Positions 18,570-27,838 of a stretch of 52,418 bases of DNA are shown here, piece after piece. The notes beneath the pieces are model-generated. The model was given only the letters and a program-made list of their open reading frames with translations, did not search any database and had not been told where the DNA came from. Made by a program: the position numbers and the translations under genes. The DNA comes from Desulfopila aestuarii DSM 18488 (GTDB taxonomy: Bacteria; Desulfobacterota; Desulfobulbia; Desulfobulbales; Desulfocapsaceae). The DNA is taken from contig CAMBBS010000032.1 of the NCBI GenBank assembly GCA_945863875.1, positions 1-52,418 of the forward strand. The letters run 5' to 3'. Position 1 is the first letter of the stretch. The number at the start of each line of letters is the position of its first letter.

Positions 18570-18592
18570 TCACCCAGGTATAATTTTATGTT

Positions 18593-18630
18593 GCAGCCCC
18601 GCCATTCCCGGCGGGGTTCTGCTCTTTTCT
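18593..18630 (+). terminator. intrinsic terminator after the Lpp-like gene
   Basis: GCAG-CCCCGCC (from 18593) pairs with GGCGGGG-TT-CTGC; the core stem is 7 bp around ATTCCC and is extended by an outer GCAG/CTGC pair. TCTTTT follows. The convergent gene ends at 18639, so it may serve both directions. Confidence 0.85.
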
Positions 18631-18638
18631 GAGCCTCT

Positions 18639-19625
18639 TTAAAAATCAAAGCCATCGGAGCCAAAAGTGGAAATGGGAACCGGTATGCCGGTCTGTTCCT
18701 GCAGCGCTCGCTTGATGGTTTTTATATCGAGTATCGCCCCCTTGTTTTCTATCTCGTCCAGGATCATGGTAGAGGTCATGTCTTGCAGATCCTGATTTTT
18801 CTCCTGGTCTTCATCCATCAATGGATGAACCTCTAGAAAAAGTGTTTTGTTCTGCCAGCCGAGCTTGATCGGCTGGTTCACAATCTGCACCATCGTATGT
18901 ACCGGTATAATAGGAAAAAGCTCCTCGATGTTCTCGGGATACATGCGCACGCAGCCATGCGTCACCCGCATGCCCACGCCATAGGGCTTGTTGGTGCTAT
19001 GGATCAGATAACCAGGGATGCTCAGACGCAGCGCATAACCGCCAAGGGGATTGCTGGGGCCGGGGGGGACGACATCGGGCAATGGATTTCCTGCGGCTAT
19101 TGCCTCTACTTTAAGAGATTCGGGTGGAAACCAGGAGGGATCCTTGTCCTTTCTTTCAATCCTGGCTTTGCCTAAAGGTGTCTTCCAGTCCATCCGGCCG
19201 ACACTCACCGGATAGGTTTTCACCATCGGCTTTTTTTCCAGGTCGTCTTCGTAGAAATAATAGAGGCGCATCTCGGGCAGATTGAGCACAAGGCCCTTCC
19301 GTTCAGCACGGGGAAGAATAAACTGGCCAGGGAGAACAACTTTAGTGTTCTTACCGGGCAACCAGCGGTCAACATCGGGATTGGCGTGCAGGATCTCCTC
19401 CTGCCCCAGATCGTATTGACGGGCAATATCGAGCAAGGTGTCCTGGTTGAGGGCTTTCACACTTGTCGTAAAGCCGATAAGGTCAACGCCTTCGGGAGGC
19501 ATTGGATGCGTCGTCGCCTGGAGTGGTGATGATATCCCGACCAGAAGAACAACAAGAAGACATGGGAGGGCGGTGAATAACCTGCGAAACGATGACGTAT
19601 GGTGAAAAAGCGAAAAAGGGGCCAT
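18639..19625 (-). CDS. LysM plus YkuD L,D-transpeptidase (ErfK/YbiS type)
   Basis: A 328-aa protein. After a signal segment (LFTALPCLLVVLLVGISSPLQA) comes a LysM-like domain at about residues 52-105 (NQDTLLDIARQYDLG, ILHANPDVDRWLPG). The YkuD domain follows; H223 and C225 in THGCVRMYPENI are the catalytic pair, with H209 in GYLIHST. The ErfK/YbiS/YcfS group of E. coli attaches Lpp to peptidoglycan and looks much like this. A C-terminal tail of about 60 aa (IKLGWQN, LFLEVHP) is usual for the group. I start at MAPFSLFHH, although no strong ribosome-binding site precedes it. It converges on the Lpp-like gene. Confidence 0.9.
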   Translation of the reverse strand: MAPFSLFHHTSSFRRLFTALPCLLVVLLVGISSPLQATTHPMPPEGVDLIGFTTSVKALNQDTLLDIARQYDLGQEEILHANPDVDRWLPGKNTKVVLPGQFILPRAERKGLVLNLPEMRLYYFYEDDLEKKPMVKTYPVSVGRMDWKTPLGKARIERKDKDPSWFPPESLKVEAIAAGNPLPDVVPPGPSNPLGGYALRLSIPGYLIHSTNKPYGVGMRVTHGCVRMYPENIEELFPIIPVHTMVQIVNQPIKLGWQNKTLFLEVHPLMDEDQEKNQDLQDMTSTMILDEIENKGAILDIKTIKRALQEQTGIPVPISTFGSDGFDF

Positions 19626-19860
19626 TATAGACAGATTTCCGTGGTTGAAAAGCAAGTGTGGTTGAAAAGCAGGGTGGATTGAAAAGTTAATAACAATGAA
19701 CACCATAATTTTCTTTTTTCCAACGCGCAATTTTTTCTCTTGGCCATGCACATCTTTCTGCAACCCATGGGTCGCATGGGTTATAGAAAGCCCTTATGCC
19801 CGAACTACCCCTCTCGGCCGGCCCTCCGAGGAGGCAGTTGGCGATCGAGGACGATCCAGG

Positions 19861-20412
19861 ATGAATTGTCAGATACGGCAGGCAGTCGAGGCAGATACAC
19901 AAGCAATATCGGATGTTGCCGTTGCCGCATTTGGTGACGTCCAAGGACAAGAGAGGGCCGATCTCGTCACAGGTCTATTAAAAGATTCGAGTGCGCGGCC
20001 ATCGTTATCGCTTGTTGCAATTTCGAGTGATCAAGTCATTGGTCATATTCTTTTCACGGGCGTACGGGTCAAGCATAGTCGCCGGATGGTTTTTTCATCT
20101 CTCCTTGCTCCGTTATCTGTCCACCCGGACTACCAAAGTCAGACCATCGGCGGGCAGCTCATCAAAGAAGGGTTGCAACAGCTGACAATCCTGGGTGTTG
20201 AGTTGGTGTTTGTGCCCGGCCATCCAGGCTGTTATCCACAGTATGGCTTTTCTGCAGCTGGGATAAAAGGGTTCGAGGCACCGTATCCGATCCCGCCTGA
20301 AAACGCCGGTGCATGGATGGTTCAGGAGCTTCAGCGGGGAGTTGTCGGACATGTTCGCGGACAGGTGATATGCCCTGATGCGCTCAATGATCCCAAGCAT
20401 TGGCGAGAGTGA
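19861..20412 (+). CDS. GNAT family N-acetyltransferase (YhbS-like)
   Basis: A 183-aa protein. MNCQIRQAVEADTQAISDVA is the typical first strand and helix. SSLLAPLSVHPDYQSQTIGGQLIKEGLQQL contains the acetyl-CoA binding region (QSQTIGGQ), and VELVFVPGHPGCYPQYGFSAA fits the YhbS subgroup. Substrate unknown. I start at the ATG at 19861 because family similarity begins there. The 235 bp before it also hold the promoter of the divergent LysM gene. It ends about 277 bp from the convergent antiporter gene. Confidence 0.85.
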   Translation: MNCQIRQAVEADTQAISDVAVAAFGDVQGQERADLVTGLLKDSSARPSLSLVAISSDQVIGHILFTGVRVKHSRRMVFSSLLAPLSVHPDYQSQTIGGQLIKEGLQQLTILGVELVFVPGHPGCYPQYGFSAAGIKGFEAPYPIPPENAGAWMVQELQRGVVGHVRGQVICPDALNDPKHWRE

Positions 20413-20688
20413 GCTTGCAAGCAATGATAACGATAAGGCTGGCAAAAATTCAGGCAGCGGAAATTCTTACCCAAATCTCTTTTGGTTCGAAAGGATATTG
20501 GGGGCTTTCCGGAAGAATTTCACGTTGAAGTGTATGGGCGGATGAACTGACGATAGCTTCTGGATATCCGCCAACAATCAAAAAAGAGAACAACCCCATG
20601 TCTGCAATTGAAAACAGGGGACCGCTGACCAAGGCGCTCCACACGGTCTCTCTACAGGTGACGTTCGTTAAGGGGCTCGAATCCGCCC

Positions 20689-21927
20689 TTACCCCTTGAA
20701 ATGTCGTTTGGCCAGTTTACCGAGAGTCATTCCCTGGATGGCGATGGAAAAAATCACGATACTATAAGTGATTGAGATGATGGTCGTGCGTTCCGGCACG
20801 GTTGGTATCGATAGCGCCAGCGCCACAGAGATGCCGCCGCGTAATCCTCCCCAGGTCATAATCGAGATTACCCCCGGGCTGAATGATCTGAACAGGCGCA
20901 TGAAATGCACCGCACCTCCGACACTCATCCAGCGGGCTAATAGTGTGGTAATTATCGAAATTATACCGACAGTGAGGAGTTCTCGCGTGAAAGGAATCAC
21001 CAGCACTTCCAGACCGATCATCATGAACAGCAGGGCGTTGAGAATCTCGTCAATGAGTTCCCAGAAATCGTCAAGACGTTCGCGGGTTTGGTCCGACATG
21101 GCAAATGCACGGCCTTGATTGCCAATCAACAGGCCAGCGACAACCATGACAATTGGACCGGATATGTGGATACTATCCGCCAGGGCATAGCCACCCATGA
21201 CCAGGGCCAGGGTGATGAGCGCTTCCACTTGATAATTGTCGACCCGTTTGAGCATCCGGTAGGCGAGAAAGCCAATTGCCAGGCCCAGGACGACACCTCC
21301 ACCGGCTTCCTTCAGGAAAAGCAGAAATACTCCGGTTGCTGAAACCTGGCTGCCGCCCCGGGCCAGTTCAAGGATGATCAGGAAAACCACCACCGCGATA
21401 CCGTCATTAAACAGGGATTCTCCGGCGATTTTGGTTTCCAGACTTTTCGGCACACCGGTTGTTTTCAGAATTCCCAGGACGGCCACTGGATCGGTGGGGG
21501 AAATCAGTGAGCCAAACAGAAGACAATAAAGGAAGGAAACCGGTATGCCAAACCATTGCAGGACGATCCAGGAAAAACTCCCGACGATGAAGGTAGAGAT
21601 AATGACACCGGCGGTGGCCAGGACGGCGATGGCCCATTTTTCAATGATTAAATCTTCGAGTTTGATGTGCATCGCGCCGGCGAAAAGCAAAAACGCCAAC
21701 ATGCCATGGAGCAGGGTCTCATTGAAATCGATGGATTGCAGGATTTCGGCAATCTTCTCCTGGCCGAAATCCAGACCCAGCCAGTTCAAGGTCACAAAAC
21801 AGAGCGACAGCACCAGGGAAATGAACATCACGCCAATAGTCGTTGGCATGTGCAGGAATCGGTAATTGACGTAGCTGAATACCGCCGTCAAAACCATCAG
21901 TATGGAGGTTATTTCAAATATATGCAT
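20689..21927 (-). CDS. CPA1-type Na+(K+)/H+ antiporter
   Basis: A 412-aa protein with about 12 transmembrane helices. SPTDPVAVLGIL and GESLFNDGIAVVVF contain the ion-binding aspartates of the NhaP/NHE group. The TWGGLRGGISVALALS block near the end is another CPA1 signature. It exports Na+ (or K+) in exchange for protons. I start at MHIFEITS, because the upstream in-frame extension is not hydrophobic and not family-like. It stands alone on the minus strand. Confidence 0.92.
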   Translation of the reverse strand: MHIFEITSILMVLTAVFSYVNYRFLHMPTTIGVMFISLVLSLCFVTLNWLGLDFGQEKIAEILQSIDFNETLLHGMLAFLLFAGAMHIKLEDLIIEKWAIAVLATAGVIISTFIVGSFSWIVLQWFGIPVSFLYCLLFGSLISPTDPVAVLGILKTTGVPKSLETKIAGESLFNDGIAVVVFLIILELARGGSQVSATGVFLLFLKEAGGGVVLGLAIGFLAYRMLKRVDNYQVEALITLALVMGGYALADSIHISGPIVMVVAGLLIGNQGRAFAMSDQTRERLDDFWELIDEILNALLFMMIGLEVLVIPFTRELLTVGIISIITTLLARWMSVGGAVHFMRLFRSFSPGVISIMTWGGLRGGISVALALSIPTVPERTTIISITYSIVIFSIAIQGMTLGKLAKRHFKG

Positions 21928-22062
21928 AGTTACGCAGCAAATTACCGCCGCTTCAGTACAAGGTAATTGAGGAAGATGGCACGGAACCACCATTCAATAA
22001 CGCACACTGGGGATAATAAAGAGCATTGCCGGGCAGGCGGTATCTTCTTCAGTGGTGGTATC

Positions 22063-22203
22063 TCAGTTGAGCGATATGCAGTGCATCGTCTGAAGTTTTA
22101 TAAACGGACCTGGAGTCACAAGCGGCGGGGCATGGTCACGGCAAACTTTTTCCATTGTTTTCGCAAGGTTTTGTCTTGCTGCCGTATAGGTTATAGCTTC
22201 CAT
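22063..22203 (-). pseudogene. yefM: remnant of a YefM/Phd-type antitoxin gene
   Basis: A 46-codon frame from an ATG at 22203, with AGGAGG 7 nt upstream. The first 30 residues, MEAITYTAARQNLAKTMEKV then CRDHAPPLVT, match the start of YefM (ISYSEARQNLSATM... DHAPILIT). After that the frame runs into an early TGA at 22063, and the segment that normally continues with VVLMSLEEY and EETAYLL is scrambled. A weak echo, EEDTA, remains in another frame at about 22040. No YoeB toxin is recognisable downstream. The region 21928-22454 has no other gene that I can support. Confidence 0.7.
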
Positions 22204-22218
22204 CGTAGCACCTCCTGC

Positions 22219-22253
22219 ACAATATATTGTACATATCCAGAGTGGATTGTCAA
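22219..22253 (-). promoter_or_regulatory. promoter and YefM-type operator of the broken antitoxin gene
   Basis: Reading leftward, TTGACA (22253-22248), a 16-bp spacer and TACAAT (22231-22226) form a near-consensus promoter. The -10 box lies inside the palindrome ACAATATATTGT (22219-22230) and touches TGTACA (22228-22233). The E. coli yefM-yoeB operator also carries TGTACA hexamers. So the control site survives although the gene behind it is broken. Confidence 0.65.
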
Positions 22254-22454
22254 TATTTTTCAGGGGTTAGCATGGCAGTCACAGGAACCACGGCAAAAAA
22301 GCGAAAAAGAAGGCGGCAGGTAAGATTTTCGTGGTTAAAAACCACGGTGAGATGCTACGTTGGCAGAACTGTCTCTTTTGCATCGAACCATGGTGAAATC
22401 CGAACCTTCATCCGTCATCTTTTTGTACCATAAACCATTTTCCTGTAATCCCGC

Positions 22455-24038
22455 ATGGAGCAAAAACCTACCTACGCCGAGCTGGTCCGGCAGAACGGCA
22501 CCTTGATTCTCGAATCCCTGCGCCTGAAGGCGGCTGAAGAAACATGTCACCGGCAGAACAGCTCCTTGAAGGCGTTGAGTGAAACCTCTCTTGGTTTAAT
22601 TGATAAGCTTGATAAAGAAGAATTGCTGGAGAACATTCTCGAGCGGGCCGCCTCGCTGAGCGGCACGGCTCATGGCTTTATTTATCTGCCCGAGCCGGGG
22701 GAAGACCTGATGCAGATGCGGGTGGGGATGGGTTTTTTCAAGAGCCAGCTGGGGCGGCAGGTTCGACTTGGCCAGGGCATGGGTGGGCAGGTGTGGCAGG
22801 CCGAGGTGCCGCTCCTGGTCGAGGATTATCAGACTTGGCCGGACCGTCTTGCCGATAAGGTTCTCGACGGGTTACGGTCTATTGTAGGCATACCGCTCAA
22901 ATACGATAATCGGGTTCTCGGGGTGATCGGACTGGCCCATGTCGATGGCGACAAGCGCTTCAGCAATGAGGATATCGCTACCCTGGAGCGATTCGCCGCC
23001 CTGGCCCTCATCGCTCTGGAAAAGGCCCGTTTATACGCCGATGTGCGTCACGAACTGGCGGAGAGGAAGCGGGCGGAGTCGGTTCTGCGGGAAAGTGAGA
23101 TGCGCTATCGGACCTTCCTCGAGTCGTCCCCGGACCCCATTGTCGTCTACGACATGAAGGGCATTGCCACCTATGTCAATCCGGCCTTTGAACAGACCTT
23201 TGACCTGTCACGGGATGAACTTCTCGGCAAGCAGATCGATTTTGTGCCGCCGGAGAGCGTCGAAGAGACACGGGTGGCCATCAAACAGATGCTCAGCGGG
23301 CAAAAGATCCATCTCTTTGAGACCAGGCGCCTGACCAGGGCGGGAAAAGTTCTCGATGTGCAGCTCAGTTCCACCCTCTATCAGGGCGTAGATGGGCAAC
23401 CGCTGGGCAATATCGTCATTTTGCGGGATATCAGTGATCGAAAGCGTGATGAACAGGAACTGGATCGATATCGCGGCCACCTCGAAGAGCTGGTGACGGA
23501 ACGGACCGCTGAACTGGCACAGAGCAACCTTAAACTTGAGCAGGAAATAGAAGACCGGAAACGGGCGGAAAAAGCGCTGAAAAAACGTGAGAAAGAGCTG
23601 CAGGCGCAGTCCCACCATCTCGAAGAAGTCAATACCGCCCTCCGGGTCCTTTTGAGGCAGCGGGAAGTGGATAAAAAGGAACTGGGGGCGGTTGTTCTGC
23701 GCAATGTCCAGGAACTGGTCAGTCCCTATCTGCAGCGAGTTGTCGACGGACGGCTGAGTATCCAGCAACGAACTCTGGTGCAGATTCTGGAAACCAACTT
23801 AAATAATATCGTTTCGCCGTTTCTCGACAGGCTGACCTCGAATCTGGTGCAGTTGACGCCGACCGAAATCAGAGTGGCCAGCCTGGTCAAGGACGGAAAA
23901 ACCAATAAAGAAATAGCTGAGGTATTGCTGGTGTCAAAAAATACCATCCTCTTTCACCGGCACCAGATCAGGGATAAATTAGGACTGAAAAACAAGAAGA
24001 TAAACCTGCGTTCCCATTTGTTGGCCATTATGAAATAG
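22455..24038 (+). CDS. GAF-PAS-LuxR regulator
   Basis: A 527-aa soluble sensor-regulator. A GAF domain is at about residues 40-195 (LENILERAASLSGTAHGFIY, VGIPLKYDNRVLGVIGLAH). A PAS domain follows at about 210-330 (ESEMRYRTFLESSPDPIVVY, ILRDISDRKRDE). A long charged coiled coil is at about 330-405. A LuxR-type helix-turn-helix is at the C-terminus (LTPTEIRVASLVKDGKTNKE then VSKNTILFHRHQIRDKLGL). No transmembrane segment or phospho-acceptor domain is seen, so it probably senses a small molecule directly. It lies 210 bp upstream of the transporter operon in the same direction and is the best candidate for its regulator. Confidence 0.9.
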   Translation: MEQKPTYAELVRQNGTLILESLRLKAAEETCHRQNSSLKALSETSLGLIDKLDKEELLENILERAASLSGTAHGFIYLPEPGEDLMQMRVGMGFFKSQLGRQVRLGQGMGGQVWQAEVPLLVEDYQTWPDRLADKVLDGLRSIVGIPLKYDNRVLGVIGLAHVDGDKRFSNEDIATLERFAALALIALEKARLYADVRHELAERKRAESVLRESEMRYRTFLESSPDPIVVYDMKGIATYVNPAFEQTFDLSRDELLGKQIDFVPPESVEETRVAIKQMLSGQKIHLFETRRLTRAGKVLDVQLSSTLYQGVDGQPLGNIVILRDISDRKRDEQELDRYRGHLEELVTERTAELAQSNLKLEQEIEDRKRAEKALKKREKELQAQSHHLEEVNTALRVLLRQREVDKKELGAVVLRNVQELVSPYLQRVVDGRLSIQQRTLVQILETNLNNIVSPFLDRLTSNLVQLTPTEIRVASLVKDGKTNKEIAEVLLVSKNTILFHRHQIRDKLGLKNKKINLRSHLLAIMK

Positions 24039-24127
24039 TAGTATTTGCCCACTATTTTACCGCTATTTAATAAACTTGCGATTATCTGTGGATTAAGTAA
24101 TGTATAAGCCAATTTGATATAGAAAAA

Positions 24128-24140
24128 ATCCCCAGGGGAT
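24128..24140. promoter_or_regulatory. palindrome upstream of the transporter operon
   Basis: ATCCCC-A-GGGGAT is a perfect 6+1+6 palindrome in the 210-bp gap between the LuxR-type regulator and livG, about 110 bp before the livG ATG. It could be a regulator site; binding by the adjacent regulator is a guess. Confidence 0.3.
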
Positions 24141-24248
24141 ACGGGGCGTTAGAAAAGCGTTGTTGCGCAGGTACAAGACAGCAATTTCTTGGGCACGCCT
24201 AGTTCCGTGTCGAGCGCACCGGCTAGAACCCGCGATTTGGAGAAATCT

Positions 24249-25010
24249 ATGACGCAGCTGATCGTTTCTGATGTTACGCTGACCTTCGGCGGATTAAACG
24301 CCCTCTCCAATGTCGATATCACTATCGAGCCTGGGATTATCACCTCGATTATCGGTCCCAACGGGGCCGGTAAAACAAGTATCCTCAACTGTATTTCCGG
24401 TTTCTATCACCCTTCCAAAGGTCAGATTGTCTACGGGGAACGTACCCTGACCCACGCCTCGCCGCATCAGATTTCCAATATCGGTATAGCCAGAGCCTTT
24501 CAAAATCTTGAGTTGTTTCGCGGTCTGTCGGTGCTTGATAACCTGCTCCTCGCCCGTCATCAAAACCTGCGTTATTCGCTCCTGCATGCGATCATCTTCT
24601 TTGGCAAGGCATCGCGACTGGAGGCGGAAAATCGCGCCTATGTGGAAAAAATAATTAATTTCATGGAGCTGGAACCCTATCGGAAAAGCATGGTTGGCAA
24701 CCTGAGCTATGGGGTGCAAAAAAGGGTGGAGGTCGCCCGGGCCCTGACGCTGGCGCCGCAACTGCTGCTGCTCGATGAACCGATGGCCGGCATGAATATC
24801 GAGGAAAAAGAAGACATTGTCCGTTTTATTCTTGATCTGAAGAAAGAGTGGGGCGTTACGGTGGTGCTGGTTGAGCATGACCTCGGGGTGGTCATGGATA
24901 TTTCCGACCAGATCTATGTCCTTGATTTTGGCGAACTCATCGGTTCGGGAACGCCGCAGGAAGTTGCCTCCGATCCGCGAGTGATTGAAGCCTATATTGG
25001 AGAAGAATAA
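24249..25010 (+). CDS. livG: branched-chain-type ABC transporter ATP-binding protein (LivG-like)
   Basis: A 253-aa ATPase. Walker A is GPNGAGKTS. The ABC signature region reads LSYGVQKRVEVARAL, with Y and Q variants of LSGGQ. Walker B is LLLLDEPMAGMN, and the switch histidine is in LVEHDLGVV. The helical insert after Walker A with IARAFQNLELFRGLSVLDNL is typical of LivG. I start at MTQLIVSDVT, with GGAG 8 nt upstream. First gene of the transporter operon; the ligase gene follows 6 bp later. Confidence 0.93.
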   Translation: MTQLIVSDVTLTFGGLNALSNVDITIEPGIITSIIGPNGAGKTSILNCISGFYHPSKGQIVYGERTLTHASPHQISNIGIARAFQNLELFRGLSVLDNLLLARHQNLRYSLLHAIIFFGKASRLEAENRAYVEKIINFMELEPYRKSMVGNLSYGVQKRVEVARALTLAPQLLLLDEPMAGMNIEEKEDIVRFILDLKKEWGVTVVLVEHDLGVVMDISDQIYVLDFGELIGSGTPQEVASDPRVIEAYIGEE

Positions 25011-25016
25011 TTGCGT

Positions 25017-26942
25017 ATGGAAAATCAAGACCATCTGGTAAAGCACACCATTCCGCAACTTCTGCGCTGGCGGGTGAAGGCGACTGGCAAGAAGGTTGCT
25101 TTACGGGAAAAGGATTTCGGCTGCTGGATCAGCTATACCTGGGATGAGTACTATGCTTTTGTGCGTAAGGTCGGCCTTGGCCTGCTCAAGATCGGTTTTG
25201 CCAAGGGGGATAAGCTTGCCATCATCAGCGATAATATTCCGGAAACGCTGTACATGGCCATCGGCGCGCAGGCCGTAGGCGGTATTTCTGCAGCCATCTA
25301 TCAAACCAGCCTGCCGGATGAGATCGGCGGGATCCTTGAATATCTCAATGTCGGCATTGTCTTCTGCAGCGATCAGGAGCAGGTCGATAAAGTAGCCGAG
25401 GTGCGGGACAGGATTCCCGGCGTGAAAAAAGTCATCTATGAGGATCCCCGGGGCATGCGCGGCTACCAGGCCGATGACTGGTTTATGTCCATTGAAGAGC
25501 TGTATGTCCTCGGTGAAGAAACACATGACAAGGTTCCGGAGCTGTTCAACAACCTGGTCGACGAAGGCAAACCCGACGATGTCTGCCATCTGTGTCTGAC
25601 CTCCGGCACCACCGGGCTGCCGAAAGGCGCCATGCTCACCCATCGAAATTATATCAACATGGGACTGCAGATCACCAAGGTCGATCCCCTGGAAGAGACC
25701 GATGAATATCTGTCGTTTCTGCCTTTTGCCTGGATCGGCGAGCAGATGAACTCTTTCGGCGTGGCCATGGCCACCGGCATCGCCGTCAATTTTCCGGAGT
25801 CGGTGGAAACCAGCATGAGTGATCTCAAGGAAATTGGGCCGCATTTCATGTTCGGTGCGCCCCGCATCTATGAAAATATCCGCTCGCAGATCTGGCTGAA
25901 AATAAACGAATCCTATTGGCTGAACCGTACCTTCTATCATTATTTCATGAAGATAGGCGAAGAGGCGGCGGGCTATCGCATGTCAGGCGGGGTGATGCCC
26001 GGTAAACTGCGTTTTCTCGCCTGGCTCGGCAAGCAGATCATTTTTCGGCCGCTGGTCAATCAGATCGGCCTGCTGCGACTGCGCCGGGCCTATACCGGCG
26101 GTGCGGCCCTTGGCCCGGAACTCTTCACCTTTTATCAGGCCATCGGCGTCAACCTGAAACAGATCTACGGCCAGACGGAGATCGTCGGCATCGCCTATAT
26201 GCACCGGGACGGCGACGTTCGGCCGGACACGGTGGGCAAACCACTGCCGGGGACGGAATGCAAAATTTCCGAGGAAGGAGAGATCCTGTCGCGGTCCGCC
26301 TCGGTGACGCCCGGGTACTATAAACTGCCGGAGAAGACCGCCGAATTGCTTGAAGGCGGCTGGCTCCATTCGGGCGATGCCGGTTATATCGATGAAAACG
26401 GGCACCTGGTGGTCATCGACCGTATTTCCGACGTCATGCATAATAACAATGGCGAGATGTTCAGCCCGATGTTCCTGGAAAACCGCCTGAAGTTCAGTCC
26501 CTACATCAAGGAAGCGGTCATTTTCGGCGATCGGAAGGACTATGTCGCGGCGCTGATCAATGTTGACCCCATTGTCGTCGGCAAATGGGCCGAGGACAGG
26601 GGTATCTCCTTTAGCACCTATATGGATCTTTCTCTGCAGCCGGAGGTTGCCGAGCTGATTAAGGGTGCGGTCGAGTCTATTAATTTTAATAGTGAAAAGC
26701 CGCATTTCAAGATCAGGCGCTTTGCCATCCTCTATAAGCTGCTGGATATGGATGACGGCGAATTGACCAAGACCGGAAAAATCCGCCGCAAATTTGTCCG
26801 GGAAAAATACGATGATCTCTATGAAGCGCTGTACGACGCAGCTATAACAGAGAAAAAGGTGGAGGCCTTTTATCAGTATCAAGATGGCCAAACAACAACG
26901 GTTGATACAACCATCCACTTTTACACAATGGAAGGGGACTGA
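25017..26942 (+). CDS. long-chain-type acyl-CoA synthetase (AMP-forming)
   Basis: A 641-aa member of the FAA1/FadD-like group (COG1022). The ATP loop is LTSGTTGLPKGAMLTH. Adenylate contacts are IYGQTE and SGDAGYIDENGHLVVIDR, and the catalytic lysine is in TKTGKIRRK. It activates a carboxylic acid to its CoA ester; the chain type cannot be read. The gene is inserted between livG and livH, and its TGA shares one base with the livH ATG, so import and activation are probably coupled. I start at the ATG at 25017; a TTG at 25011 is an alternative. Confidence 0.92.
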   Translation: MENQDHLVKHTIPQLLRWRVKATGKKVALREKDFGCWISYTWDEYYAFVRKVGLGLLKIGFAKGDKLAIISDNIPETLYMAIGAQAVGGISAAIYQTSLPDEIGGILEYLNVGIVFCSDQEQVDKVAEVRDRIPGVKKVIYEDPRGMRGYQADDWFMSIEELYVLGEETHDKVPELFNNLVDEGKPDDVCHLCLTSGTTGLPKGAMLTHRNYINMGLQITKVDPLEETDEYLSFLPFAWIGEQMNSFGVAMATGIAVNFPESVETSMSDLKEIGPHFMFGAPRIYENIRSQIWLKINESYWLNRTFYHYFMKIGEEAAGYRMSGGVMPGKLRFLAWLGKQIIFRPLVNQIGLLRLRRAYTGGAALGPELFTFYQAIGVNLKQIYGQTEIVGIAYMHRDGDVRPDTVGKPLPGTECKISEEGEILSRSASVTPGYYKLPEKTAELLEGGWLHSGDAGYIDENGHLVVIDRISDVMHNNNGEMFSPMFLENRLKFSPYIKEAVIFGDRKDYVAALINVDPIVVGKWAEDRGISFSTYMDLSLQPEVAELIKGAVESINFNSEKPHFKIRRFAILYKLLDMDDGELTKTGKIRRKFVREKYDDLYEALYDAAITEKKVEAFYQYQDGQTTTVDTTIHFYTMEGD

Positions 26943-27835
26943 TGAGCTATTTTTTTCAACTGGTAGTCAGTGGTATTGTCGTCGGATCGATTTACGCCCT
27001 GTCCGCCCTCGGCTTTGTGCTCATTTATAAGTCGAGCCGGGTGCTGAATATTGCCCACGGGCAGTTTATTGCTTCCGGGGCTTTTATCACCTATGCCCTG
27101 ACCGTCTGGGCGAACATTCCGATCTATATTTCGTTTCCCGCCAGTATGCTGGCGACCTTTTTTCTGGCGATGAGTGTCGAAAGGGTGTTTCTGCGGCGCT
27201 TGATCGGGGAACCGATTATTTCCGTGATCATGGTCACCATCGGCCTGATGTCCATTCTTGACGGCCTGATCTATCTGACCCCCTTTGGCGCGGAGAATTT
27301 CTCCTTTCCGCCATTCCTGCCGACAACGCCGATTGGTTTTGCCGGGGTGTCGATTTCCTGGACACAGCTGGTCGGGGTTGTCACCACCTTTTCCCTGATT
27401 GCCTGTTTTACCTGGTTCTTTAAAAAATCGACGGTCGGTATCTCCATGCGGGCGGTATCCGACGATCAGCTGGCGGCCATGTCCATCGGCATATCGGTCC
27501 CCCGGGTGTTTGGTCTGGCCTGGGCGATGGCCGGGCTGAGTGCCGCTGCGGCCGGCGGCGTCATCGGCAATATTACCGGGTTGAATTTTGATACCCTGCA
27601 CGCCTTCGGCATTGTCGTCTTTCCGGTGGTCATTCTCGGCGGGCTGGATTCAATTCTCGGCGCGGTTGTCGCGGGGATAATCATGGGGCTGATACAGCAA
27701 TTTGCCAGCGGATATCTTGATGGTCACTGGGGACTGAGCGGTACCGGGGAAGTTATGCCGTATATTGTTCTCCTGGTCATTCTGCTTTTCAAACCCCATG
27801 GCTTATTCGGCATACACGAAATAGAACGGGTATAA
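26942..27835 (+). CDS. livH: branched-chain-type ABC transporter permease (LivH-like)
   Basis: A 297-aa inner-membrane permease with about eight helices. VSGIVVGSIYALSALGFVLI and YKSSRVLNIAHGQFI are the LivH N-terminal block. MRAVSDDQLAAMSIGISVPR is the loop that contacts the ATPase, and GGLDSILGAVVAGIIMGLIQ is the C-terminal family segment. It pairs with the LivM-like permease 3 bp downstream. Confidence 0.94.
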   Translation: MSYFFQLVVSGIVVGSIYALSALGFVLIYKSSRVLNIAHGQFIASGAFITYALTVWANIPIYISFPASMLATFFLAMSVERVFLRRLIGEPIISVIMVTIGLMSILDGLIYLTPFGAENFSFPPFLPTTPIGFAGVSISWTQLVGVVTTFSLIACFTWFFKKSTVGISMRAVSDDQLAAMSIGISVPRVFGLAWAMAGLSAAAAGGVIGNITGLNFDTLHAFGIVVFPVVILGGLDSILGAVVAGIIMGLIQQFASGYLDGHWGLSGTGEVMPYIVLLVILLFKPHGLFGIHEIERV

Positions 27836-27838
27836 ACT

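Noticed and set aside
20450-20644. 64-codon leftward frame between the GNAT gene and the antiporter gene
   Set aside because: No recognised family, no clear ribosome-binding site; could be a decayed fragment but I cannot support it.
21960-22062. Search for a yoeB toxin next to the yefM remnant
   Set aside because: No frame shows the YoeB pattern; only faint, unsupported similarity.
24170-24210. Sigma-54-like GGGCACG stretch before livG
   Set aside because: The -12 element (TTGC) is missing at the right spacing.
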